From contig DMMY01000030.1 in assembly GCA_003452935.1 (NCBI GenBank), forward strand, positions 1 to 64,000: 64,000 bases of DNA, read 5' to 3'. The notes below the pieces were generated by a model. The model had not been told where the DNA came from and made no database searches. It saw only the letters and a list, made by a program, of their open reading frames with translations. Below are positions 1-8,519 of the stretch, one piece after another. The DNA comes from Elusimicrobiota bacterium (GTDB lineage Bacteria; Elusimicrobiota; Elusimicrobia; UBA1565; UBA9628). The translations under genes were made by a program, and so were the position numbers. Positions within the stretch are counted from its first letter, which is position 1, and each line of letters begins with the position of its first letter.

Positions 1-40
1 TCAAAGCCATGCGCGATAGCGCATCACTTTGACACGAACC
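1..40. repeat. 40-bp hairpin repeat, copy 1
   Basis: Identical to the copy 208 bases further on. Outer arms TCAAAG (1-6) and CTTTGA (27-32) enclose inner arms ATGCGC (9-14) and GCGCAT (19-24) around a GATA loop, so each copy can fold into a two-part stem with one small internal loop. It resembles a REP-type intergenic palindrome. I saw no third copy in the window. Confidence 0.85.
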
Positions 41-208
41 GGGCGACCTTATGCCGGATCGCCTTTGCGAGCGTGGTCGCCACAGGATCGTATCATCTCC
101 GCATACGCATCGTGCGAATCCGTTGATTTTGGGCAACCCTCAAGCCCAGGCCAATTTTCAGCCCCCCAGCTGACCCTTCAATCCGGTCATATGAACAGGG
201 ATCCTCTG

Positions 209-248
209 TCAAAGCCATGCGCGATAGCGCATCACTTTGACACGAACC
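209..248. repeat. 40-bp hairpin repeat, copy 2
   Basis: Second perfect copy of the repeat that opens the window, with the same nested arms and GATA loop. Sequence on either side diverges at once after the shared 40 bases, so the unit is well delimited at its right end. Confidence 0.85.
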
Positions 249-265
249 AGTCACCCTGGATTTGG

Positions 266-306
266 CAGGGCAACCGCCGATAACGGCGTAAAGAGGCAAA
301 ACCCTG
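266..306 (+). other. Possible small structured element
   Basis: CAGGG (266-270) can pair with CCCTG (302-306), enclosing a GC hairpin CGCCG-ATAA-CGGCG (275-288). It lies upstream of the only good -10 box, so it would be a leader structure only if transcription starts further upstream. It matches no riboswitch consensus I can recall with confidence. Confidence 0.25.
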
Positions 307-346
307 AAATTTGGAGGATTCGGCCGACCAAGCCTGACGCCGGGAA

Positions 347-355
347 TGCTATAAT
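347..355 (+). promoter_or_regulatory. Extended -10 promoter of the LPS operon
   Basis: TG-C-TATAAT is a consensus extended -10 element. No good -35 box lies 16-18 bases upstream, which is normal for extended -10 promoters. The first start codon follows about 32 bases downstream. All sixteen following genes could be read from here. Confidence 0.6.
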
Positions 356-387
356 TACATTTCGCGCACGCGCGCGTTCGATGATTG

Positions 388-1929
388 ATGTCCAATAAAA
401 TCCTTATCATCCGGCTTTCCTCCCTGGGCGACGTGGTCCTGACCGCCCCGGTCTACAAGAACCTCAAGGCCCATTGGCCGGACTGCACGGTCTCGGTCCT
501 GGTCAAGCCGGCTTTCGCCGGCATCGTGGCCGGCATGCCGGGCGTCGACGAGGTCATTGCCTTCACGGGACTCCGCAGCGTATTGCGCCGCATACGGCAA
601 TCGGGGTTCACGCATCTGCTCGACTTGCACGCCAATCTGCGCTCCTTGATTATCCGCCGGCTTTGCGGCATCCCTTGCGTCAGCGTGTATCGCAAGGACG
701 CCTTAGCCAGGCGGCTCTTCGTCTTCCTGGGCCTGCCCTCCCCGGCCTTGGAACGGCATAATGTGGAGCGCTATCTCGCGGCCTTGAAGGCTTGGAAAAT
801 CCCAATAAGAAAACGCTGGGTCTCCCTGGGGGATTACGGGGTCAGCGCCGCGGCCGTCGATCGCGCGGGCCAGCGCGTCCCTGTTGCCCATTGCCCGCGC
901 CATGTCATCATCCTCCAAAGCGCTTTTCTGGGCGACAGCCTCTTGACCTTGCCTCTGGCCCGCGATCTCAAGGGAATTCTCCCGGGCTGCCGGATCACGG
1001 TCCTGACCCTGCCCAAGAGCGCCACGCTCTTCCAGAACGCGTCCTATGTCGATGAGGTCATCATCGACGACAAGCGCGGCGCGCACCAGGGGCTTTCGGG
1101 GATGTGGCGCCTGGCCAAGCATCTCAAGAGCCGGGGTTTTGACCTGGCCCTTATCCCCCACCGGTCCCTGCGCAGCGCCCTGCTCGCCTATCTGGCCGCC
1201 GTGCCGCGCCGCATCGGCTTTGCCTCCAGCGCCGGCCGGGCGCTGCTCACCGATGCCGTGCCGTTTACCTGGCTCATGCACGACCTGGAGCGCAATCTCG
1301 CCTTGCTGCAGCCTCTTAAGCCGGACATCCGGACGCGGCCGGACGAGTCCATCTACGTGGACCGCGACCACGGGGCCACCGAAGCCATCAACCTTCGTCT
1401 GGCCCAAGCCGGCGTCAGCGCGCAGGCCCGGATCATCGGCGTGCATCCCGGTTCGGCGTGGCCGACCAAGCGCTGGCTGCCCCGGCGCTTCGGCGAATTG
1501 TGCCGCCGCCTGCGCGACGAGGGGTTCCAGGTGGTTCTCGTGGGCGGAGAGAATGACCGCGAACTTTGCGGCCGCATCTCGCAAGCCTCAGGCGCCCTGG
1601 ATTGGGCCGGCCGCACGGACCTCGTGGAACTCAAGGCCGTCATGGGCAGGATGGCCCTTTTCGTCACCAATGATTCCGGCCCCATGCACATGGCCACGGC
1701 CCTGGGCATTCCGACCTTGGCTATTTTCGGTCCTACCACGCGGGAACTGGGCTTCTTCCCTTACGGCTCAGGGCATCGCGTTTTGGAGGCGGAGCTGGCC
1801 TGCCGTCCCTGCAGCCTGCACGGGACCAGGACCTGCCCGGCCGGCCATTTCCTGTGCATGCGCCTGATCACGACCGACATGGTCTTTGCCCGGGCTCTCG
1901 ATATGACCCGCGCCATGAGCCTCGCATGA
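388..1929 (+). CDS. Glycosyltransferase family 9 (heptosyltransferase-like) with duplicated N-terminal domain
   Basis: Likely transfers a heptose or similar sugar to the lipopolysaccharide core at the inner face of the cytoplasmic membrane. At 513 residues it is longer than ordinary GT9 enzymes (about 330-350). Residues 4-160 resemble a GT9 N-terminal Rossmann domain (LIIRLSSLGDVVLTAPV). A second, complete GT9 unit starts near residue 172 (VIILQSAFLGDSLLTLPL), with the donor-side domain marked by HPGSAWPTKRW (about 353) and NDSGPMHMATALGIPT (about 428). The N-terminal copy lacks its own donor domain, so it looks like a partial duplication or the fusion of two tandem genes. ATG 388 is chosen; a TTG lies one codon upstream. 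Its stop overlaps the next start as ATGA. The exact acceptor is unknown. Confidence 0.82.
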   Translation: MSNKILIIRLSSLGDVVLTAPVYKNLKAHWPDCTVSVLVKPAFAGIVAGMPGVDEVIAFTGLRSVLRRIRQSGFTHLLDLHANLRSLIIRRLCGIPCVSVYRKDALARRLFVFLGLPSPALERHNVERYLAALKAWKIPIRKRWVSLGDYGVSAAAVDRAGQRVPVAHCPRHVIILQSAFLGDSLLTLPLARDLKGILPGCRITVLTLPKSATLFQNASYVDEVIIDDKRGAHQGLSGMWRLAKHLKSRGFDLALIPHRSLRSALLAYLAAVPRRIGFASSAGRALLTDAVPFTWLMHDLERNLALLQPLKPDIRTRPDESIYVDRDHGATEAINLRLAQAGVSAQARIIGVHPGSAWPTKRWLPRRFGELCRRLRDEGFQVVLVGGENDRELCGRISQASGALDWAGRTDLVELKAVMGRMALFVTNDSGPMHMATALGIPTLAIFGPTTRELGFFPYGSGHRVLEAELACRPCSLHGTRTCPAGHFLCMRLITTDMVFARALDMTRAMSLA

Positions 1930-2966
1930 TCATCCTGCAGCTGGAAGACGAGCCCTGGGACTCCGGCATCGCGCATTACGCACTGACCTTGTCGATCGAA
2001 CTCAAACGCCGCGGCCATGAGGTCCATTTCTGGGGACGGGAGGGATCTGCGCCCCTGGCCGAAGCGGGCCGCGCGGGCCTGAAACCGCGCGGCCTGCGCC
2101 GGCCTTGGCTGGAGCTGCCCGCGCTGCGCCGGGAGCTGCGCCGTCTGCGCGTGAGCCTCATCAATGCCCATACAGGCAGCGGCCATGCCCTGGCCGCGGC
2201 TCTGGCCGCCGGCACGGCGGCGGCCGTGGTGCGCACCCGCGGCGACGTCCGTCCCGCGGCCCGGCATTTCCTGGCGCGGGCCTTGGCCCGCCGCACCCGG
2301 GCCTTTATCGCCGCCAACTCGCGCATTCAGCAAGAACTCAGGCTGGGCTTTCCCGGCTCCAGGGTCGAACTCGTCTTCCAGGGCATAGCCGACGCGCCCC
2401 GGCGGACGCCCCTGCCCGAGTCCCCGGTCTTCGGCATCCTGGGCCGGCTCGATGCCGTCAAGGGCCATGAAGTTGTTATGGAAGCGGCCGCGCGCCTTAA
2501 AACCGGCCGCTGGCTCGCCATGGGCAAAGGCGATCCGGCCCGTCGCGCGTCGTTGGAGCGCCACGCCCGACGACTCGGGCTCGACGACGCATGGCAATTC
2601 ATGGGATTCGTAGACGACATCTGGCCCCGCCTGGGGCAATGCCGGGTAGGCGTGGTCGCGTCCTTGGGCTCCGAGGCCGTTTCACGCGCCGCCTTGGAAT
2701 GGATGGCCGCGGGCCGGCCCGTGGTGGCCAGCGGCGTCGGATGCCTGCCCGACCTCGTCGAGGACGGGAAAACGGGTTTCTTGGTTCCCCCCGGCGACGC
2801 TCAGGCCCTGGCCGCTGCCCTGGCCGGATTCATATCGGAGCCCGCCCTTGCCGACCGGCTGGGCGCCGCGGCGCGGGAGCGGTTCGAGAAGCGCTTTTGC
2901 CTGGCGCGATTCGCGGACGAGACGGAAAGGATCTATGGAGAATTGCTGGGACGTCTTCCATCTTGA
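1926..2966 (+). CDS. Glycosyltransferase family 4
   Basis: A 346-residue GT-B enzyme, probably extending the LPS core or a surface glycan from a nucleotide-sugar. The N-terminal domain opens with IILQLEDEPWDSGIAHYALTL. The C-terminal donor domain contains LGRLDAVKGH (about 172), the acidic patch SLGSEAVSRAALEWMAAGRP (about 246-265) and LVEDGKTGFLVPPGD, typical of GT4 proteins. ATG 1926 overlaps the upstream stop, and an overlap of 32 bases leads into the next gene, implying translational coupling. The sugar and linkage cannot be read from sequence. Confidence 0.85.
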   Translation: MIILQLEDEPWDSGIAHYALTLSIELKRRGHEVHFWGREGSAPLAEAGRAGLKPRGLRRPWLELPALRRELRRLRVSLINAHTGSGHALAAALAAGTAAAVVRTRGDVRPAARHFLARALARRTRAFIAANSRIQQELRLGFPGSRVELVFQGIADAPRRTPLPESPVFGILGRLDAVKGHEVVMEAAARLKTGRWLAMGKGDPARRASLERHARRLGLDDAWQFMGFVDDIWPRLGQCRVGVVASLGSEAVSRAALEWMAAGRPVVASGVGCLPDLVEDGKTGFLVPPGDAQALAAALAGFISEPALADRLGAAARERFEKRFCLARFADETERIYGELLGRLPS

Positions 2967-4077
2967 CGGCGAGAACGGATTTCGTGGAGGGGAGCGCCAA
3001 CTGCTTTACCTGGCCGCGGCCTTGCGCGCGGGCGGACACCGCAATACCGTGGTCTGCCGCAGGGACTCTCCTCTGGAGGCCCAGTCCCGAGCGCTCGGAC
3101 TGGCGACGAAAAGCCTGCCGTTTTTGGCCGAATGGGACCCCATCTCCGCCTGGAAACTGGCGCGCGCGGCGCGGCGGGCCCGCAGGCCGGTGCTCCACGC
3201 GCATACCGGGCATGCGGCGGCCCTGGCTTCGTTGGCCGGGTCTTGGGGCCGCCTGCCCTGGGTGGCGCACCGCCGCGTGGATTTCGACATAAACGGATAT
3301 TTGAGCCGCCGTCTCAAGTACGGCCGGGCCGGGCGGGTCGTGGCGGTCTCCGGCGCCATCTCGGACATCATGGCCCGCGCCGGAATCCCGCGCGCGCGAA
3401 TAGCCGTGGTTGCCGACGGTCTGCCGATCAACGCCCAGGAATGCGCCTGGGCGGATATGCCGGCGGATCGTTTCTCCATCCCCTCGCCGTCCGAACGCTC
3501 CCGCTTGCGCCGCAACATTTGCGAAGGCTTCGGCGTGCCCAAGGACGCTCTCTGGATCGGGAACCTCGCGGCCCTGGTCCCGCACAAGGATCATGACACC
3601 CTTCTGGCCGCGGCCTTGCTGACGCTGCGCAGCAAACCCCAGGCCGTATTCCTCATCGCGGGCAAGGGACCCGAGGAGTCCAGGCTGATCAAGCAGATCA
3701 AGCTCATGGGATTGACCGGACAGGTCTTCATCCTGGGGCATATGCCTGAGCCCGCGTCTCTGCTCAAGTCCCTCGACCTCTTCGTCCTTTCATCGTGGGG
3801 CGAGGGCATGGGCAGCGTGCTGCTGGAAGCCGCGGCCTGCGGCATCCCCATCGCGGCCACGGCCGCGGGCGGCATTCCCGAGGTCGTGGAGGACGGACGC
3901 ACGGGGCTATTGACGCCTCCCCGCCAACCCGAGGCCCTGGCCGAGGCCATCGTGCGGCTTCTGGGCGACGACGCCCTGGCCCGAAAACTAGCCGCCCAGG
4001 CGCGGGAGAATCTCGCGCATTTCGGGCTCGAACGCATGGCCCGACAGATGGAGGATATCTATGAATCCATCGCTTAG
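2935..4077 (+). CDS. Glycosyltransferase family 4
   Basis: A second GT-B, GT4-type enzyme (380 residues). GGERQLLYLAAALRAGGH near the N-terminus is the usual glycine-rich acceptor-side loop. The donor half shows AALVPHKDHDTLL, GKGPEESRLI and SSWGEGMGSVLLEAAACGIP (about 286-305) followed by GGIPEVVEDGRTGLL. The start is placed at the ATG before ENCWDVFHLDGE because only this start gives a normal family N-terminus. It overlaps the upstream gene by 32 bases and the next by 17. Part of the LPS glycosyltransferase cluster; acceptor unknown. Confidence 0.85.
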   Translation: MENCWDVFHLDGENGFRGGERQLLYLAAALRAGGHRNTVVCRRDSPLEAQSRALGLATKSLPFLAEWDPISAWKLARAARRARRPVLHAHTGHAAALASLAGSWGRLPWVAHRRVDFDINGYLSRRLKYGRAGRVVAVSGAISDIMARAGIPRARIAVVADGLPINAQECAWADMPADRFSIPSPSERSRLRRNICEGFGVPKDALWIGNLAALVPHKDHDTLLAAALLTLRSKPQAVFLIAGKGPEESRLIKQIKLMGLTGQVFILGHMPEPASLLKSLDLFVLSSWGEGMGSVLLEAAACGIPIAATAAGGIPEVVEDGRTGLLTPPRQPEALAEAIVRLLGDDALARKLAAQARENLAHFGLERMARQMEDIYESIA

Positions 4078-4825
4078 CGCCATCCTCATCGCCACGGACG
4101 AGGAGACCTCGCTGCCGGCCTGCCTGGAAAGCCTCCGGGGCCTGGTCGACGAGATCGTCGTCGTTATAGACCCGGCGACCCGGGACCGCACCGAGGAGGT
4201 CGCGCGCGCGGCCGGAGCCAAGATACTGCGCCGTCCATTCGACGACTATGCCGCCCAACGGCAGGCCTCGCTGGAGATGGCCACGGGCCAGTGGTGCCTC
4301 TGGATCGACCCGGACGAGACCCTGAGCCCCGAGCTGCGAGCTGAAATCAAGACCTCCCTGGCGTCGAGCCGGGTGGATGCCTACAGTCTGCCGTTCGAGG
4401 TTTGGTTCATGGGCCGGCGGCTGCGCTGGGGCGGACTCGGCTCTGAGCGTCACGTGCGCCTCTTTCGCGCGGGACGGGCACGATTCACGGGAGGCCTGCT
4501 GCACGAACGCCTCGACGTGTCGGGGCTTTCCGGCGGCCTGCTTTCGGGCACGATCCGCCACGAGCCGTATCGAGACCTTCGCGAGTATCTGGAAAAGCTC
4601 GACCGTTATACGACCCTGGCCGCGCGCAAGCGCCGGGACCAGGGCCAGCGCTTCAGCGCCTGGCGGCACCTCGTCCTGCCCTGGGAATTCTTCTCGCGCA
4701 GCGTGCTCAAGCTCGGAGTGCTGGATGGGCATGCCGGGCTGGTCTGGGCCGGCCTGGCCGCGTTCCATAGCTGGCTAAAATATGTCAAACTAAGAGAAAT
4801 GGAATTATCCGAGGAACGGCCGTGA
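4061..4825 (+). CDS. Glycosyltransferase family 2, WaaE/KdtX-like
   Basis: A 254-residue GT-A enzyme. The N-terminus (SAILIATDEETSLPACLESL) and VDEIVVVIDPATRDRT are typical, with the DxD-type metal site in WIDPDETLS (about residue 80-87). The C-terminal part (GLLHERLDVSGLSGGLLSG, then a Tyr/Arg-rich helix and a hydrophobic end) matches the small GT2 proteins that add glucose to heptose I of the inner core, known as WaaE or KdtX. Function as a core glucosyltransferase is inference from family and neighbours. GTGA overlap with the next gene. Confidence 0.8.
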   Translation: MNPSLSAILIATDEETSLPACLESLRGLVDEIVVVIDPATRDRTEEVARAAGAKILRRPFDDYAAQRQASLEMATGQWCLWIDPDETLSPELRAEIKTSLASSRVDAYSLPFEVWFMGRRLRWGGLGSERHVRLFRAGRARFTGGLLHERLDVSGLSGGLLSGTIRHEPYRDLREYLEKLDRYTTLAARKRRDQGQRFSAWRHLVLPWEFFSRSVLKLGVLDGHAGLVWAGLAAFHSWLKYVKLREMELSEERP

Positions 4826-5631
4826 TCGCGGCGGCGGCGGCGGGCGCAGCGGCGGCGGCAATCCTGAGCGCGCGCTGGAACTGGTGGCGGCCCCGGGTCC
4901 AGGGCCTGCCCACGCTCATGTACCACAAGATCGGCGACTGCCCGCCGGGATCGCGGCTCGCCAAGCTCTGGGTTACGGCTCGGGATTTCCGCGGCCAAAT
5001 GCAGTACCTCAAGAGGCACGGCTATACGTCGCTGCTCTTCAGCGAACTGCGGGAGGCGGAGTTGGGCCGGCGGCCCATGCCCGCCAAGCCCGTGCTCATC
5101 ACATTTGACGACGGCTACGCCAACAACCGCGAGATCGCGCTGCCCATCCTCCAGGAAACCGGGATGAAAGGCAACATCTTCCTGGTTTTCGAGACCGTGG
5201 GCGCGCACAATGCCTGGCACGATCCGGCCGGCGAGCCCTGGCTGAGGATGCTGACCTGGCAGGACGTCGACGAGATGCAGCGCGGCGGCAGCATAGAGTT
5301 CGGCTCGCACACCATGCGCCACCCTAATCTGGCGAAAATCCCCTTGGACCAGGTCCGCTGGGAGCTTTTCGAAAGCAAGAAGCGCCTGGAGGAAAAGCTC
5401 GGCCGGGAGATGGTCGGCTTCGCCTATCCCTACGGAGCCGGGGCCTTTGTCCCGGAGGTCCGGCGCTTGGCTCTGGAAGCGGGCTATCGCTATGACTTCA
5501 GCGTCAAGCAAGGCATCTCGCCATGGCCCTGGGGCAGGGATTCAGGGCCGCTCAAGCGTCTGCTCATCCGAGGGGACGATTACAAGTTCGACTTTCATCT
5601 CAACATGACTCGCGGGAGGGCCCGGCTGTGA
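4822..5631 (+). CDS. Polysaccharide deacetylase family protein (NodB homology)
   Basis: A 269-residue carbohydrate esterase 4-type protein with an N-terminal alanine-rich hydrophobic segment (residues 1-15), probably a membrane anchor. The NodB motifs are visible: TFDDGYANN (about 94, catalytic Asp and metal Asp), SHTMRHPNL (about 162, metal His pair) and FAYPYGAG (about 201). It likely removes acetyl groups from an N-acetylated sugar of the LPS or a related glycan. Starts at GTG, overlapping the upstream stop as GTGA. Substrate unknown. Confidence 0.85.
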   Translation: MIAAAAAGAAAAAILSARWNWWRPRVQGLPTLMYHKIGDCPPGSRLAKLWVTARDFRGQMQYLKRHGYTSLLFSELREAELGRRPMPAKPVLITFDDGYANNREIALPILQETGMKGNIFLVFETVGAHNAWHDPAGEPWLRMLTWQDVDEMQRGGSIEFGSHTMRHPNLAKIPLDQVRWELFESKKRLEEKLGREMVGFAYPYGAGAFVPEVRRLALEAGYRYDFSVKQGISPWPWGRDSGPLKRLLIRGDDYKFDFHLNMTRGRARL

Positions 5632-6617
5632 TGGGCCCGTCGCCGCGGCGGGTCCTCATTATCCAGCTGCGCCGCATCGGCGACGTCATATTGACCACGC
5701 CCGCCGTGGCCAGCCTCAAGGCCCGCTATCCCGACGCCGACATCGATTTTCTCTCCGAGGCGCCCGGCGCCCAGGCCTTGGCCGGCAATCCGCATCTGCG
5801 CCGCGTCCTCGTGTACTCGGCGGGGCCCTGGCAGACCTGGGCGTGGCTGTGGCGCTTGCGCCGGCGGCGTTATGACTGGGTCATCGACTATTTGGGCAAC
5901 CCCCGCAGCGCCCTGCTCACGGCCGCCAGCGGGGCCGCGCTGCGGGCCGGGCCCGCCCATGTGGCGCATCGTTGGGCCTATAATCATCTTTGGCCCCAGC
6001 CAGCGCGCGTCCATTACGTGGGATTCGAGAAGATACTCGCGCTCCGGGATTTGGGGGTCGCCTGCGACGGGGCGGACTTCATGCCCAAGGTCTACCTGGC
6101 CAAAAGCCCGGTCCGCCCCGAGAACCTCGTGGGCCTGGTCCCGGCCTCGCGCAAGCCGTCCCGGCGCTGGCCGGCGGATTCCTTCGCGCGGCTGGGGCGG
6201 CTGCTGCGCGAGCGCCATGGCTGCGGCGTGCTGGTCCTCTGGGGGCCGGGCGAGCGCGGCCTGGCCGAGGAAGTCGCCGCGGGCATCGGGTCAGGCGCGC
6301 AGGTCAGCGCCGCCACCCCGGATATCGCCGCCGCGGCCCGGCAAATCGCGCGCTGCCGGCTGATCGTGACCAATTGCAGCGGCCCCAAGCATTTGGCCGT
6401 GGCCCTGGGCGTGCCCACGGTCACGATCCACTCCTCGAGCGATCCGGCCAGCTGGACCCCTCCCCATCCGCTGCACATCGCGGTGCGCCGGGAGGACATG
6501 GCCTGCCTGGCGTGCCGCCTCAACCTCTGCCCCCGCGGCATGGAGTGTCTGAGCGGCTTGTCTGCCGAGCAGGTGCTGGCCTCGGCTTCAACCCTTCTGG
6601 AAAAGGCGGCGGCATGA
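5631..6617 (+). CDS. Glycosyltransferase family 9 (heptosyltransferase-like)
   Basis: A 328-residue GT9 enzyme of normal length. It opens with RVLIIQLRRIGDVILTTPAV, the GT9 acceptor-domain signature, and has NCSGPKHLAVALGVPTVTIH (about 246) with a following DPASWTPPHP loop in the donor domain. A Cys-containing segment CLACRLNLCPRGMECL near the C-terminus is common in this family. It is probably a second core heptosyltransferase. ATG is used directly after an in-frame GTG; the upstream TGA shares one base with the start. Confidence 0.85.
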   Translation: MGPSPRRVLIIQLRRIGDVILTTPAVASLKARYPDADIDFLSEAPGAQALAGNPHLRRVLVYSAGPWQTWAWLWRLRRRRYDWVIDYLGNPRSALLTAASGAALRAGPAHVAHRWAYNHLWPQPARVHYVGFEKILALRDLGVACDGADFMPKVYLAKSPVRPENLVGLVPASRKPSRRWPADSFARLGRLLRERHGCGVLVLWGPGERGLAEEVAAGIGSGAQVSAATPDIAAAARQIARCRLIVTNCSGPKHLAVALGVPTVTIHSSSDPASWTPPHPLHIAVRREDMACLACRLNLCPRGMECLSGLSAEQVLASASTLLEKAAA

Positions 6618-7705
6618 ACTGGCATAGACGACGCTCTCGGATGATGAAGTCGACGTGGGGCCGCTCGCTGCTGTGGGTCGCCTCGATCTGTTTCGGGGCG
6701 GGCGCGCGGACGCGCAATTTCCTCTATGACTTGCGGCTGCTGCCCAGCCGCAAGGTCAGGGCCAAGGTCGTGGGCATCGGAAACCTCACCACCGGAGGCA
6801 CCGGCAAGACCCCGGCCACGGTCCTGGCGGCGATGACCCTGCGGCGCCGCGACCAGCACGTGGCCATCTTGAGCCGCGGTTACGGCAGGCCCGTCAAAAG
6901 CCCCGATGTTTGCGTGCTTCATGACGACTCGGTCCTGGACTGGCGGCAATGCGGCGACGAGCCCTGGATGATGCACCAACTCCTCAAGGGGCAGAACATC
7001 CCCATACTCATATCTCCCGACCGCAGCCGGGCGGCCCTGCAGGCCGTGACTTTCTTCGATTCCCATGTCATCATCCTCGACGACGGCTTCCAGCACCGCC
7101 GCCTCAAGCGGGACTTGGATATCGTGCTCATCAACGCCACCAATCCCTTCGGCGGCGGGAAGTTCCTGCCTCTGGGCAACTTGCGCGAGCCGCTCCGGTC
7201 CCTTAAGCGCGCCGGGATGATCCTGCTGACGCACATCGACTTGGTCGCCGAGGGAGCTCTCGAGTCCCTGCGCCAAGAGCTCCACGCCGTCAACCCCCGC
7301 GCCGCGCTCCTGGAGTCAGTCCATAAGCCCGATTTCCTGCTTGAGGTCAAGACCGAGCGCAAGCAGCGCCTGTCCCACCTGGAAGGGCGCGAGGTGGCCG
7401 CGCTTTCGGGCCTGGCCGACCCGGTCCAATTCGAGGACTGTCTCGCCCACGTCGGCATGGCCGTCGCCCAGAAGTGGCGCTACCCGGACCATCACCGCTT
7501 CACCCGCCGGGAGCTCGCCTCGGTCGATCATCTGCTCCATGGGATGCCCCTGGTCACCACTTTCAAGGACGTGGTTCGATTCCCCACCGGCTGGCGCGAG
7601 CTGCTGCGCGGCGAGGTCTATGCCCTGGCCATCAAGCTCGATATCGTCAAGGGCAAGAATGCGTGGACCGACGCCTTGCTCGGGCTAACGGAGACCCCGG
7701 GATGA
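6614..7705 (+). CDS. lpxK: Tetraacyldisaccharide 4'-kinase (lipid A 4'-kinase)
   Basis: Phosphorylates the 4' position of the lipid A disaccharide, the sixth step of the Raetz pathway, at the inner membrane. 363 residues. The P-loop GNLTTGGTGKTP (about 56-67) is the hallmark of LpxK. SRGYGRPVK follows, as do the conserved DDGFQHRRLKRD (about 155) and NATNPFGGGKFLPLGNLREP segments. A hydrophobic N-terminal stretch (WGRSLLWVASICFGAG) fits membrane attachment. Both flanking junctions are ATGA overlaps. An internal ATG at 6641 is a possible alternative start. Confidence 0.95.
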   Translation: MNWHRRRSRMMKSTWGRSLLWVASICFGAGARTRNFLYDLRLLPSRKVRAKVVGIGNLTTGGTGKTPATVLAAMTLRRRDQHVAILSRGYGRPVKSPDVCVLHDDSVLDWRQCGDEPWMMHQLLKGQNIPILISPDRSRAALQAVTFFDSHVIILDDGFQHRRLKRDLDIVLINATNPFGGGKFLPLGNLREPLRSLKRAGMILLTHIDLVAEGALESLRQELHAVNPRAALLESVHKPDFLLEVKTERKQRLSHLEGREVAALSGLADPVQFEDCLAHVGMAVAQKWRYPDHHRFTRRELASVDHLLHGMPLVTTFKDVVRFPTGWRELLRGEVYALAIKLDIVKGKNAWTDALLGLTETPG

Positions 7706-8505
7706 TCCCCCTGGCCTTGATGACCCTGCTCGCGGCGGGAGCCTGGGGGACGGAGATTTCCAGCGCGACTATTTCCGCCCCGCACGAGCTCGTGGGCACT
7801 ACGATACCCGTCTCAAGCCGGCTGGCGCGCCTGCCCGTTTTTCCGGAATCCCTGGTCTATGACGTCTCCTGGGGCATCGTGGCCGTGGGCCAGGCCACCC
7901 TCGGCGTGCGCGACGTCGTCGAGTTCAACGGCCAGCCCGCCTACCACGTGATCTCCGAAGCCAGGTCCAACGCTTTCTGCGACACGTTTTACAAGGTCCG
8001 CGACCTCAACGAGTCTTGGATCGACGCCCAGAATCTGACCTCCCTGGGCTACTCCAAGCAGCTGCGCGAGGGACATTTTTTTCGCGACGAGTGGGTGCTC
8101 TACGACAAGCCCGCGGGTGGTTTCCTCTCCAAGACCCTCAGGCGCGACGGCAGCTTCACGTGGTCGGCCGGCACGATTCCGGTTCAGGTCCAGGACATAC
8201 TTTCCAGCCTCTATTACGTGCGCGCCCAGGAGCTGGTTCCCGGCGCAGAGGTCGTCGTCGACGTCAATACCAAGCGGACCTGGCCGCTGGTGATCCGCGT
8301 TTTGCGCCGGGAGACCATCCGCACCGGGGCCGGAAAATTTTCGTGCCTGCTCGTGGAGCCGGCCTTGCGCGAAGAAGGCATTTTCATCCAAAAGGGGCGC
8401 AGACTGCGCATCTGGCTCACGGACGACGAGCGCAAGATCCCGGTCCTGATGCAGGTGGAGGTGTTCTTCGGTCACGTGACGGCCCGCTTGGCGAAAATGT
8501 TATAA
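7702..8505 (+). CDS. DUF3108 domain protein, exported
   Basis: 267 residues beginning with a probable signal peptide (PLALMTLLAAGAWG). The body matches the DUF3108 pattern: LVYDVSWGIVAVGQATLGV, a run of beta-strand-like segments, DVNTKRTWPLVIRVLRRETI and the closing RIWLTDDERKIPVLMQVEV. The family is periplasmic or outer-membrane linked, with no proven biochemical role. Its place between lpxK and the heptose kinase suggests an envelope function. ATGA overlap with lpxK. Confidence 0.8.
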   Translation: MIPLALMTLLAAGAWGTEISSATISAPHELVGTTIPVSSRLARLPVFPESLVYDVSWGIVAVGQATLGVRDVVEFNGQPAYHVISEARSNAFCDTFYKVRDLNESWIDAQNLTSLGYSKQLREGHFFRDEWVLYDKPAGGFLSKTLRRDGSFTWSAGTIPVQVQDILSSLYYVRAQELVPGAEVVVDVNTKRTWPLVIRVLRRETIRTGAGKFSCLLVEPALREEGIFIQKGRRLRIWLTDDERKIPVLMQVEVFFGHVTARLAKML

Positions 8506-8506
8506 T
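8501..8506 (+). promoter_or_regulatory. Possible internal -10 box before hldE
   Basis: A perfect TATAAT spans the stop codon of the DUF3108 gene, 13 bases before the heptose kinase start. No good -35 box sits at the right distance. If used, the transcript would have a leader of only about 7 bases. Confidence 0.35.
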
Positions 8507-8519
8507 CGCGTACGGAACC

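Larger units (their letters stand above)
1..387. other. Gene-free leader region upstream of the LPS operon
   Basis: I see no convincing protein gene here; short readings on both strands look like neither a known family nor the codon use of the neighbours. The stretch holds two identical 40-bp repeats with hairpin potential, a possible small structured element (266-306) and an extended -10 promoter just before the first glycosyltransferase gene. The left edge cuts through flanking sequence, so whatever precedes the first repeat copy is unknown. Confidence 0.6.

Noticed and set aside
266..306. Possible c-di-GMP-type riboswitch
   Set aside because: Some GGGCAA/GGCAAA words look similar, but the pairing and conserved core do not fit, and it lies upstream of the promoter.
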